This document shows positions 25,801-38,500 of a stretch of 64,000 nt of DNA, in pieces. The position numbers and the translations under genes were made by a program. The notes under the pieces were generated by a model. The model was not told where the DNA came from and searched no databases. It saw nothing but the letters and a program-made list of their open reading frames with translations. Each line of letters begins with the position of its first letter. Position 1 is the stretch's first letter. Origin of the DNA: Euglena gracilis (Eukaryota > Euglenida > Euglenophyceae > Euglenales); the NCBI GenBank assembly GCA_039621445.1, contig CP154956.1:2393873-2457872 (forward strand), given 5' to 3'.

Positions 25801-28800
25801 AGGCAGGCATCTTCCCTCTTGAGTATCTTCCTCCTGTTGACTTTTTCCTTGCGTTTCACATTTTCAGGTCTTCATGATCAGTTTTTTTTATCAACAAATT
25901 AAATTGAATTGCAGCTTTTTTTTCTTGGAAGTTGTGTCCCTTTGAGTTGTTTTGGAAGAATTTTCAAAATATTGAGGCCACACATCGTCTATTGCCAGAT
26001 ATTTTCATGCCCCAAAATTTTCTTGAAAGAACTTTTGTAGATGAACTCCCCCCCAAACCTGACTCAGTCTTTGTTTTGTGGATGGGTCAAACTGCCCCAG
26101 TGGTCAGCAGTTTGATTGCAGTATGCCCAATATATGCCCAATCCTCCATCACGTGATGGGAAGGATGCTTGCTTTTGACTTTAAAAAACAACAACATTCT
26201 TTCCCAATGGTACTCCCACTGGTCAGAAAACAGAAGGTCAGCAAATCATTGAACATATAGTTGAGGGAGGTCCACATCCCAAGAGAGGTTCCCTTCCCTG
26301 GAGGGCTGCGCCATAGTCAGCCAAGCTGACCTAGGATGGCATTTTTTTTTTAATACACATTTTCCCATAAAATGTTCCAATTTTAAATCAAATGTGATAT
26401 TTCACTTTCAATTTGCTGCAATTGTTATTTGTTGTTGTTGTTGGTGTGTGTGCGTGTGTGTGTGTGTGTGGGTGTGTGTGTGTCTGTGTTCAAATTTCAT
26501 GAGCTTGAAATTTAAATTTTATTCTCATGTAAGCGCATGAGGGGACCACCAGCACAGACAAAGTGCATGCCCTGACTGGTCCGCGTGCTGCAACCGGGGG
26601 GGGGCAGTTTTTTAAGTAAGCGCTGGTTTTGCACAAGGGGGGGGTCAGACCCCCGAACCCCAAAACTATTGGCTGGTGTCTTGCGCCGGGAAAGATGCTT
26701 TTTTTGGTTTATTTGCTGACCGATCTTTCAAAAAAGAAGAGCTTGAAAACACTATTTTGGGGCCTCTTTTTTCAGCCCCAGATTTTTTTTTGTACAACGG
26801 GGTCCTGACCCCCCCCCCCCCGCTCACTCAACACGCTGCATGGGGGGGGTCACGCCGCCGCCCCGCGCCGCCCGCCGGTGCCCCCGGAGCTGTCCCCCAG
26901 CAGCGGCGCGGCGGGGCCCATGGCCGGGCCCAAGCGCTGCTTCTCCCCGCGCCGCAGCTCCTCCCCGTCCCTCTCGCCCTGTGGCTCCCGGTCCACCAGC
27001 GGCCAGACCCCCCCCCTTTGAGAGTATTGCCTCGCAGTTGTCACGTTTCGTTCGCAGCGGTGGTTTTCTCTCCTGCCCCCCCCCCCCAAGTAATGTGGCG
27101 GGGTGCCAGGCCATTGGAACCAACTTTTGGCCCTGCCCCCCCCCTGCCAGGTTATCAGGGCCCTTTTTTTCAGCGTCGTCAGCTGCTTTTGCCTTAAAAT
27201 GGGGGTGACAAGTCTTTCTTGCCCTTCCCCCCGCCAAGTTATTCGACCACTGCCAAGAGCAAGGGCACCACCAGGTTACTTGGCACTCCCACCCCCTCCC
27301 CTGCTACTGCTCCCCAATAACAACACCCTTTTATGTGGAAAAAATTTGGCCGACATGGCGTAAATAGCAAACGGGTAAACGATAAAGGCAAAATGAGGCG
27401 GACATGTCGTTTTTGTGGCAAGTGGATAAATGGATTCAAACAGGTTTGGTGGACATGGCGTAAATGGCAAACAGGTGAATGGTCTGTGCCACATCAGGCG
27501 GACATGTCCTGTTTGTGGCAAACGGGGTGTATGGGGGCGTGTGAGAGGGGAAAAGTTTTGCTTTTTGTGGGGATGTGGGCGGTGTTGGAGTCTAAACAAA
27601 ATTTAAATTAAAAAGGATGTGTGGCAAAAATGAAAACAAATTGTGGGTTGGGGGTGAAAAAAATTTAAAAAAATTTCCTCCTCTGCATTAAACCAGGTTT
27701 TGAATAGTGCTGAGCTCTTAACGGGACTTGCACGTAATGGAAGGCCGAAGAGACTACCATTGCAGATTTCGTAATTCATAATTTACAAATTACACACTTG
27801 CAATTTGCGGTAACTTTCAGTGATTTTACATTAATTTCTGAAATGTTAACTTCTGAAATGTTGAACCCCCTATACACCCTGTACCCGTTTTGTTGGGTTT
27901 GCTACCCCGCCCCCCCCCGGTTTCCAAACTGGTTGGTGGGCGGACCCAGTGAAGTAAATTTTCAAAGAAAGGGAGAGACCCCCCTGAATAATGGTCCCAT
28001 AGGGGCTGTTTCCGGAAAGGTGGTTGAATGTTGAGAGGGATTGCCGGTTTTTAGTTAAAAAAAAATAGAAATTTCTTCAACTTTTTCTTTGTTGAGGTGG
28101 TGATGGGCTATTCTACCCTAAACTGTCACCTGATCACCTGACAGGTCGGTATCAGAGACCCTGGGAGCCTCCTATGATAGGTTGGCCAAATTTTGGTCTT
28201 TTTTTGGTTTCAATTTCGGCCCAAGCTCCTGTGAACTCAGCAAGTTCAGAGGGAGGAGACAGGTCCCTATGAGGATAACCACCCCCCTAATTAGTGCGCA
28301 GTGCCCTTATAAGTGCGCACCCCCCAAGGGTCCAAAACTTCCTCCCTAAAAAGTGCCACCTCAAAGGAGAAATCACTGTCGGAAAGCACACACAATTCTC
28401 AGAACTGTCCTTCTCAGACCAAATACTTCTACTGTCCAAGCCAGAATTTTTGACACGTAGTCACTTGACTCCTTGCTTGACATCTCAAGAAGGGGAAAAA
28501 TGGAAAAGAGTGGTGGAAGTGTGCACCCCTTGGGGTCTGAAACTACGTCCTAAAATGTGCACACTCGTACACTTATTAAGGGGGGGGGTCGCCGAGCTCT
28601 TATCTCTTTAGAGCCAGAGCGAAGCTTACCACCAGGGAAAGGGGGGGTCCAACCCCCCCCCTCCCCCGGCCCCCCCCCCTGGGTAGACCGTGAAAACCGC
28701 GGATTATCACCATGTTCCCGGAATTTTTTTTTTCAGTCGCGAGCGACTGGATTTCTAGTTTCCGAATCACCGCCATATGACCCCTAACTCCCCGCCAGGC

Positions 28801-31800
28801 CCGAGTTATTCACGCGCGAAGGGGTCCAAACTGGAGTATTGGCCCGCCCCCCTGGATAAGCCCCCCCTTTGGACTCTGCCATTTCGGGCCCAAAATCGAT
28901 ATTTTCAAAATATCTCGAAAATGATGCAAAATTAAAGGAAATGTCGGGGGGACGTAAATTGAAGCCCTTGGAATGCCCCATCTACCAATGTTTTGATTTC
29001 CCCGCAACTCCCCGCCTAGCCCGAGATACAGCCGTTTTTCGGCCAATTTGGGAGCCGTTTTCGGACAAAAAAGTTGGAAAAAAAATCCAAAAAAAATCGA
29101 AATTTTTTTATGCCCGAAACGATGTTTTTTTGGACTCCCGGACCCGGAAAAACTGTTTTTGAGCCGAAAATTAGCGTTTTTCGCCCCGCCAGCACCCCGT
29201 TTTGGGCCACCAACCCATTGACCCATTGGGTCAAAGCCGGGTCAAAAAAGTCGAAAAAAATCGAATTTTTTTTTTGCCTGAAACGATGTTTGTTGGCCTC
29301 CCAGAACCCCAAAAAGTGTTTTTGAGCCCAAAACGAGCGTTTTTCGACCCCCCCCCAGCCCCCCCCCGTTTTGGGCCCGAAACCAATTGACTTGGGGTCA
29401 TTGTCGGGTCAAAAAAAGTCGGAAAATCGAATTTTTTTTGCCCAAACCCATGTTTTTTGGCCTCCCGGACCCGGAAAAACTGTTTTTGAGCCGAAAATGA
29501 GCGTTTTTCTGACCCCCTGGCCTCCCGTTTCGGGCACAAATCCCTTGCATTTCAGTCAAAAGAGCTCCATGGAGTGTTCCGGTTTATATGGGGGGGGTCA
29601 ATGAAGGGGTAGGGGCGCGCTTATTAAGAGCTCAGCACTATTCAAAACCTGGTTTTAGGCCCCTGGCCAACGTCATCATGGTATGAATCGTGGTGACAAG
29701 GGTCACTCCTCCAACCGCCATGAAGTCGGTTTCAAGATATCTTCGTTGTAGGAGGAAACCCCGGCTTCGGGCAGGGAGGGAGATGAGACCACGTATTTCG
29801 ACGAGGCCCGCATGGCGGTGCGCACGTTGACATCCATGTATACCTCCAAATGGCCCATAGCCGGCTGTTCGGCCGGTTTGGACCTGGAGTAGGGGAGCCC
29901 GAGGTCCGAGGGCACGGACCTCTGGGCTGATGATGATCAACCCTACACCCCCTGCCCTTCTGCCTTTTTGGTCGGTATCCGGAAAATTTTCGGGTCTCCC
30001 ACCCCCCACTCCAACTTTCCGCTTGGAATGTTGTGCAAAGTCGGAAAGGGTTCATGGGAAAGCTGGCAAGAAAACAAATTTTTGCCAGACCCTTTACTTT
30101 GCTTACCCCAACGAGCATGCACGTGGAGACCATTGGGGGAGGGAGTCCGACTCAGAGGGGAAAAGGTTGAAATTTTCGACCCTCCCGCTGATAGCGAAAA
30201 GCATTTCGCCCCACAAATGTGATCAGAAGCCTGAGAACAATGTTTGCAATTCATGCGACATACCATGTCGAAACCCTGAAACCATCATCAGGAGACAGGT
30301 CCCAAGCTGTGCCTGTTGACCTGTTCTAAAAGGCTAAACCCCTTCCTCCAAATCAGCCCCCCCCCCAAAAAAGACCCCCCAAAAATTAGACCCCCCTGGG
30401 TTGATCAAGCAAACATCCAAAATTAAGATCCCCCCAAAATGAGACCCTCCCTGATGGCGCAAAGCGCCGTCAGGAAGTGAAAAACTTACCTGAAAATTCA
30501 CCAAAACCCCCAATTTTTAGACACAAAAATGATGAAATTTCAAAGTTTTTTTGGGAACTTTGAGTTCCAAAAAAACATGTTAAATGTCAACTTTTAGCAA
30601 TTTAAACATGGCGTGAAGCGCCGAAGGAAAGTCTTTAGTGCTCTTGAACTGGAAAATGTTTTTTTTTTCCGGGCTCGGGTCGGTCAAGAAAAAAATCCAA
30701 GAATAAGACCCCCCATAAATAAGACCTCTAGCAACGGATCCAAAATAGGTGTTATTTTTGGGGGGGGGGTCAGGTAAACAAGTCCAGTGATTTGAGGGCA
30801 TTTTTCCCAAGGCAGTTTCCCGGGGGATTAGGTGCTCTGAATTTCCCCTCCCCCAAGGGGTGTTTTCCGTTCCTTTCCTTTGCTTTTGGTGCGAAGAACC
30901 GTCAAAAAAAAAACGGAGTCCAAAATCGAAATCCCAATGGTCTCCCGAGCCACAAGCATGTCTCAAAGCTTTCTTCGTTGGGGGGTGACGGGCCATTCTG
31001 CCATTCAGCTATTTCCCCAGGAACTGTTGGCTGACTGGTCAGCCAGTCAGCACCTCAGCTGGGCAACAGGGACCCAGGGAGTCTCCTGGGATGGCCTAAG
31101 TTTTGGTGACGTGAATTTCTGACCTTGGGTGGGTGCCAGGGCGCCGCTTAAGCCGGAGGGCACCCCATCCCCAAGGGGGCGTTCGACCAGCCAGCAGCAG
31201 CCTTTTTTCCAGCCCCGGACCCCCCTCCTCCACCCCCCCCATCGACAGACTTATTTTTCATCACCATCCAGCCGCCCAAAGGGCAACTGGATAAAACGGG
31301 TCCCTGGCTTCCGGAGGCGCAAAAATGGGCCAAAGAATGGGCAAATGGCAGAGCAAATTTTGGGCTGCTGGCTGACCCCCTCCATTGGGGTCCTCTGGCT
31401 GGAACTGGGCTCGCCCCAGGGCAAGCTAGGTGCCAAAAAATCGAAATTGCAAAAATACCCAAAACTGCCAATTATGCAAAATCGTTTTTTGACCATATTT
31501 TCCAACCTCTGAGCTGGACCTCCCGGTCCTGGTGGGTGCTGACCTCCCAAGAAACCTTTCACGTGAGAAAAATTTGCTTGCAAATTAGCCAGCACAAGGA
31601 GGCAATTTGGGGAGCTTGGGCATCACATAGGAGGGTGGTGTTTTTCTGGGGCACCAATCCTAATTCCTAATTTGTTGAATAACCATTTCCTGGCACTTGA
31701 GGGAATCTCCAATTGAAGTACCTAAAAAAATCAAACACACACCACAACACCTTTGCACCATATCCAAAACTCATTCAAATGAATTATGTTTTATCCCCAA

Positions 31801-32548
31801 ACCCAAAGTTTCATCATTCTTTTGTGATTTTTTGATTTTTTGATTCTTTCCTGATTTTTTGAATTTTTTTTGCCCCATCAGGGGTCAGAAGCTTTGGGAG
31901 CCTTGCCGAGGCCGGATCTCATTCTGGGGCAATTTTGCGGGTGGGGTTTCTGCGCCCAGCACCGCGGTCCTGGGGGTGTCCTCTGCACGCCCAGGACTGA
32001 ATTGGCCAGCAGTCTCTTCGGAGGACCCCACCGCCAGGGGTTTTACTTAGTCTTGGACCCCCGGGGGGGGGGTGGGGGGTGGGGTGGGTGGTTCCCGCCG
32101 AGCCCCCCCCCCCTGGGGGGGGGGCGGTCCCCCCAGGGGGGATATACTTTTCGGCGCCTTTGGTGCCGAAAATTTATGAAAAAGGGGCTATGTTTGGCAT
32201 TTTCGCGATTTTTTGGCCATTTTTGGGAAAAGTGGGTGACCTCCCCCCAGAGGGTGGGTGGGGTGACCCCCCCCTCCCCAGTCTTAAAAAAAACCCCTGG
32301 ACCTCTCCGCCCATTTTGTGGGAGTTGTTTGGGGTGGTGCCGCGGCCTTTCAGCCCTGGCTCCGCCTGCTGCGCCGCTCTGCGGTGGCGATGGTGGTCAA
32401 CGTGGCCCACTTCCAGGCGGACCTGGCGCAGCGCAGTGCGGGCCAGCTGGAGGCGACGCTGAACCGGCTGATCTCTGCCGTGCACAGCATCGCCTCCAAG
32501 GTGTGTGTGTGTGTGTGTATGTGTGTGTGTGTGTGTGTGTGTTGTGTG

Positions 32549-32581
<33 letters not shown>

Positions 32582-35500
32582 ATGTGTGTCATGTGTGTTA
32601 CGTGTGTGTGTGTGTGTGTTGTGTGCTGTGTGCTGTGTGCTGTGTGTGAGTTTTGTGTGTTGTGTGTGTATGTGTGTTGTGTGTGTGTGTGTGGGTGTGC
32701 ATGCGTGCATGTGTTTCTGTTTGCCTGTGTGTGTGTTTTCTGTGTGCGTATGCACATGTGTGTGTTGTGCGTTGTGTGCGTTGTGCGTTGTGTGTGCGTT
32801 CGCGCGCGTGTGTGCGTGGTGCGCACCGGGGGTCTTCAAGTTGAGGAGACCCCACCCTTGGGGGGGGGAGGGGTTCAGTCAGTCTGCAACCAGCAACTCC
32901 CAGCTGGGCTGTAGACCCCCCCTGGGGATCACTGAAATAAAGTTTGGGCCCGCGCAACCAATTTTCGGTGCAAAGCGTCGAATTTTTTTTGAAAAGGAGT
33001 CAAAATGACTTTCTTAAGGGCCCTGCCGGGGAGTCCCGAAGGCCAGCTGGAAAAGATTCTGTCTGGAAAAAAGGTGCTGGCTGTCCCCCCCTGGGGGGGG
33101 GGGCAGCCGGCTGGCAGCTGGACCCGGCTCCCCCAAAAACAGGCAAAAAAGCCCAAATCCAGCTTGGCTGGGAATCCTTCAGCCAAAATTTGGAGGTGAG
33201 CCCCAAAACGACTCAAAATTTTGGGTCGCTGGTGTGCGTGCGTGCTTGTTGCCTATTTGTTGTTTCTGAAGGTGTTATTTATTTGCGGCTCTGTTCTGTT
33301 CAACAACCCATCCCAAAAATTCAGCGACTGACTGACACCCAAAGCCAAGCAACTCTTTGAAAATGCAGATGAAAATATCAGGAAATTCAGGTGATATCTG
33401 ATTTTGAAGCACACATGCCAACCAACATCAGCCTGTTCCCTATTTTAGAAGAGAAACTCATTGGTCAGCATTTTGTCTCTCTTTACACCCTGCTTCTGTC
33501 TTTGATCTGCAAGGTGCCATTGTGCAGTGTTCTGAACGGATCCATTCCTTTGCCCCAAAGGGCCATCTTTGACATTTCTTTGCTTGTCAACACTTCTATG
33601 TCTTTGTCTGTTCTTGAGCCTTGGAGTTGGGGAGCCAAGGACATGTGGTGGGGACTGCGTGTTAAAACATAATTCAAAGCATCAAATCTGCCATAAATCA
33701 CTAGCTCAAATCTCATTTTTTGATGATTTATTTTGTTGAAGTCAATTTTTTTTTAATACTGTCGATATTCCGGAGATTTTTTGCGAACAGCCACTTTGAG
33801 TGATTTGCGAAGAACAACAGTGCAGAGCAGTCTAGCAGTGTCTTCTGCTTGCAAAGGGTGTTCCCTTCAACCTCCTTACCTAAAAAAATCGACAATATTG
33901 GTATTTTGGACGGTTTGTGACCTGAAATTTGTGTGACAAACGATTTTTACTTTCCTTTTAAACATGTAAATGAAAATTCCACCTGCAATTCCTTTTCATA
34001 CAGCTTTTTTTTCCCGAAGTGTTGTGTCAACTTGCACAAGTATTCTGGAATTATTCCTTGATGAAAACGCACTGCCATCGGATTCTATTCGAGGCGAACC
34101 AAAAAAAAATAGCAATCAAAAGTCAAAGCGCCACACACATCTGGACTCAAGAATCCTTTCCCTCCCAGGGAGCAAAAGGGACAGGGAAATTTAATTTAAT
34201 TTAATTTTTCTGTTCCTTTTTAATTTTCCCAGGGGAGCAAAAGGGACAGGGAAATTTAATTTTAATAATACGTTGTAAATCCCCCCCTCAAGGACCGCCC
34301 TTGAGCCAAAGGGCCGGCGTAGGACAGGTCTGGGGCGCGAGGGCGTAGAAACCTATAAAAATCTAAAACACATTTTTTATGTTTTTTTTGTGGATGGACG
34401 ATGATCCAAGGAATCAAAATCTCCTCGTCCTGCATCTGTTTTTTTCCCTCTTCTGATTTCCTGCCCATTTTTTTTGTGGATTTTTTTGCTGAATGTTCTT
34501 AGAATGGCAGGTAAATTTTATTGAAGGACTGGAAGTGAAAAGAAAACTTTTCTTTGAAAGGCTTCGTCCTTTGCCTGCAAGTTTTCTGTGTGGTGGATTG
34601 GTGGATTTATCAGCAGATTTGAGGCTTTTGAGTTCCATGTCAATGGTCCCTTTCCCTTGTACTTTGTGCCCCAAGTCCAATGTCTTCTCATTTTTTTTTG
34701 GCTAGAACAGGCAAAAAAGCCACCAAGAAAGTCTTTCGTTGCAAGTTCCATTTCATTCATAGATATTTATGTATATATATTTTTTCATTTATATATATTT
34801 ATGGAGAATGTTTATGTTTTTGCTGTTTGGTCACATTTGAGCAATCCCTGAGGGATTTGAGCCCCCCCCCCCCAGTTGAATTGGTCGAACCCAAAGCTGA
34901 TCAACAGGTAGCTTGAATGATTGGTTCCATCCGAGCCTCGTCAGTCGGTCTGCGGTGGAAATTGAATTTTGGGGTTTGGATGCATTTTTTTTTTGAATCC
35001 GTCCATTCCGACAGGCCTTGCACGACAGGTTCAGATTATGACACCGTTCGTCCCCCGCCACAGGTGCAGGGCAACATCGACGCCATCCTGGGGGACCAGG
35101 TGCTGGTGACGTACAACGCCCACTTCCACTGCTCCGACCCCCCGACCGCCGCCAGCAGCGTTGCCCTGGAACTGATGGAAGCCACGCCGTTCCAGTCGCC
35201 CCTCCGATGGCTTATTTTAGATATTTCTCATGATCGCCACACCCCAGGTACTTGTCCCTCCCTGTACTTAACTTAGTCATTTGTGCACCCCGAATTTTCA
35301 TGGATGCCCAGCCCCAAGGCCTCTGCCTGCCCGGGGAATGTGATGGGGTGTGCACACTGTTGGTGATGGTGTGTGCAACAGTGGCACGCCCCTGCTCCAC
35401 ACGGAAGTGCCCCACCCAGCCCTGCTGCAGCGCGCTGTGGTAAATTGAGGCCAGTCCCACGAGAGCCGAATTTTTGGGTTTCTGGCTCCTCCCACGTGCA

Positions 35501-38500
35501 AGCCAAACTCAGCCCAAACCCAGCCAAACTCAGAAGGGGGCGGGGTGGTCCAGACTGGGTCGGACTTGACCACACACCATCGCCATACCCCATGGATTGG
35601 CAGAGCTTTGGGGCTGGGGGATGGGTACCACACACAAAAGTTGGGGTGAAAACTAATTAATGCCCCTGCACGCCTCATTAGTTTTGTCACATCACATCAC
35701 GTCACGTCACATCACATCACATCACATCACATCACATCACATCACATCACATCACATCACATCACATCACACCACACCACACCACACCACACCACACCAC
35801 ACCACACACCACACCACACCACACCACACCACACACCACACCACAACACAACACCACACCACACCCCACACCACACACCACACACACACATCACACCACA
35901 ACACACCGCACCACACCACACCACACCACACCACACCACACCACCACACAACACCTCACATCACATCACCACATCACATCACATCACATCACATCACATC
36001 ACATCACATCACATCACATCACATCACATCACATCACATCACATCACATCACATCACATCACATCACATCACATCACATCACATCACATCACATCACATC
36101 ACATCACATCACATCACATCACATCACATCACATCACATCACATCACGCTGATTTCGTCACTAAATCAGGCCTGATTTCAGGGGAAACATTGGCTGACCC
36201 GACCTTTTGACCCCAACACTGAACCTGAACCTGACTGAACACTGAACCTCATCCCAGGCAACACCCTGAAAGCCATGCACCGAACAGCACATTTGTCCAC
36301 AGGAGAGGGACTCCCCCCCACGTTTCACTGCTGGGACTCCTCTCCGGGGTCGCAACGATGCAGCGCCGCAATGAATTCCTCCCGCTGTCACGAGTCACGA
36401 TGGAGATGCTTCTTTTCAATGAATCAACTTTTTTTTTGCACCTTTTTTGGTGGTTGGGAGGCATGCCCTCTTCGCTGCCCTAACGTGCACTGCCCCACAA
36501 AACCTGTGGCCAAAAAGCACCGGAATGAGACCCACGACAGAACCCAATTTGATGGCCCGCCCCCAGTGGCCGCAGCAGGCCCAGTGGGCAACCTTGTGCC
36601 AAAGGCTCAGTCCCAGAATTCGAAAAAAAGGGGGGTGTCCTTGCTTCAGGTGGGCAACCAACTACGGGGTGAAATGAACTTTTAGGTTCCATATTTTGAA
36701 TTTTGAATTTGAATTTGGGTACAAGTATGCATATATTTTGAGTTTTGAATTATATATTCCTAATTTGGAATTTTGATTTCTGCTCGGTCGGCCCGAAGAG
36801 GGTCTCATTCTTAGTGGTGTTTAGAGGGGGCGAATGGAGGGGCGTGCTGAGGACCCTGCAGGACGACCCGACCTTCACGGGGCGGGTCCAGATCGGTGTG
36901 GCGGCCGGCCCGGTCTATGTCGGGCACCTGGGCTACGCTTCGTTTAAGGCCATGGTGTGCGGAGGCGTCCCCAGTGGCGTGATTCGATCCTGTGCTTCAT
37001 CTATTTCATTTTTTTTTTAATGCTGGATATGAATGTCCCCCCCCCCACTGCACAGGAAACGTTCCCATCACCCCAAAAATGTGGAGTATCATATTTTTTT
37101 TCTCAGAAACTTTCCTCCGCTCCGTTTTTTTTTTTTTTGCTGGTGCTCATCGAGATCTTCCTCCTCCCTCTGCAATTGCCCACTTGTCTGGAGACAGTTT
37201 CCCAGGAATGGGTGGGGTGCACACTTTGAGAAGAAATGCAAACGCGATTTTTAATACATTTTTGCTCTTCGGGTCTTACTAAAGTCCGTTAACAAAATTC
37301 CCCATAAATGCATTGCTTACCTACAAAATGCAGGTGTGCTGTTTCAGCGATAACGCAACCTAACCCTGACCCTAACCTTAATGCATTTCTGCAGGTTGCG
37401 GTAGGCGCTCCCCTGAAGGTGGCCTCCATATTGGCCCACCTCTCTGGATTTCATGAGCCAGTGGCGCTGCTGTGCCCTGCCATGTACCAGCGTGTCAAGT
37501 ACCACTTCGCCCTGCAGCCCGCAGATTTTGTGGAGCTGCCACTCCTTGGCGAGCACGTTGCCCTCTATGCAAGGTGTGTGCGATTGTGTGTGTGTGTGTG
37601 TGTGTGCGTGTGTGTTGGGTGTTTGCATGCAACATGCACAGACGCACGCACATGCGCGCGCACCCACCTACCCACCCACCCACCCACCCACCCACCCACC
37701 CACCCACCCACCCACCCACCCACCCACCCCCCCACCCACCCACCCACCCACGCTCACCCACCCACCCACCCACCCACCCACCTTTGGTGTCGTTTGGCAT
37801 TATTTTGAATTCCCAGCCCGTTTTTACAAACTGCGGTCTGCTTTTTTTCAAGGTTGTAGCTTCTTCTGGAACTGTGGAATGAACGCCATCGTAAGCAAAG
37901 CCCAGAGATCGACAACCTCGTTTTCTCGAGGTATTTTTTATAATTGGAATTTTTGACCCAGAAGCTCACCTCGGCAAATCTTGAAAGTGGGTGGGAGCTA
38001 ATCCGACTCAGGTTGTACCCCTTTTTATAAGGCGGAGTAACTCGGGCCTGGCGCAGATTCGGGGCCGGGGTTTTTTTTTAGTTGTGGACCCGGGGGGGGG
38101 GGGTTGGATGGGTGGGTCCGGCCGACGGTGGGATATATTTTTCGGCACCGAAGGCGCCGAAAATTTTTGAAAAAGGTGCTATTTTTGGCATTTTTTCACG
38201 ATTTTTGGTCATTTTCGGGGAAAAGTGGGTTGGTCCCCCGGGACCCCCCAAGGGGGTGGTGGGTGGGAGGGAACCCCCCCTCCCCCCCAGTCTTAAAAAA
38301 AACCCCTGATTCGAGGGAACGGAGGAGTTTCGGAAAGCCGGGATTGAATTCTCCCAATGTCAGGGCCACACGGGAATCCACCGCAACCTTATGAGTGGTG
38401 GGTGGGGGGGTCGACCCACCCTCCCACCCCATCCTGGTGGTAGGGGGGGGGTCGCTGAGCTCTTATCCCTTTATGGGCAAGAGCGAAACTTACCCCTGGG

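Noticed and set aside
31870-32649. 259-codon open frame upstream of and across the first cyclase exon
   Set aside because: Only the part matching exon 32354-32500 in another frame is supported; the rest is the CAGGGGTTTT element and GT repeats.
33390-33672. 93-codon open frame in the intron between cyclase exons
   Set aside because: AT-rich, no splice signals that would join it in phase, and no family resemblance.
35660-36175. His/Thr-rich open frame
   Set aside because: Pentanucleotide satellite translation.
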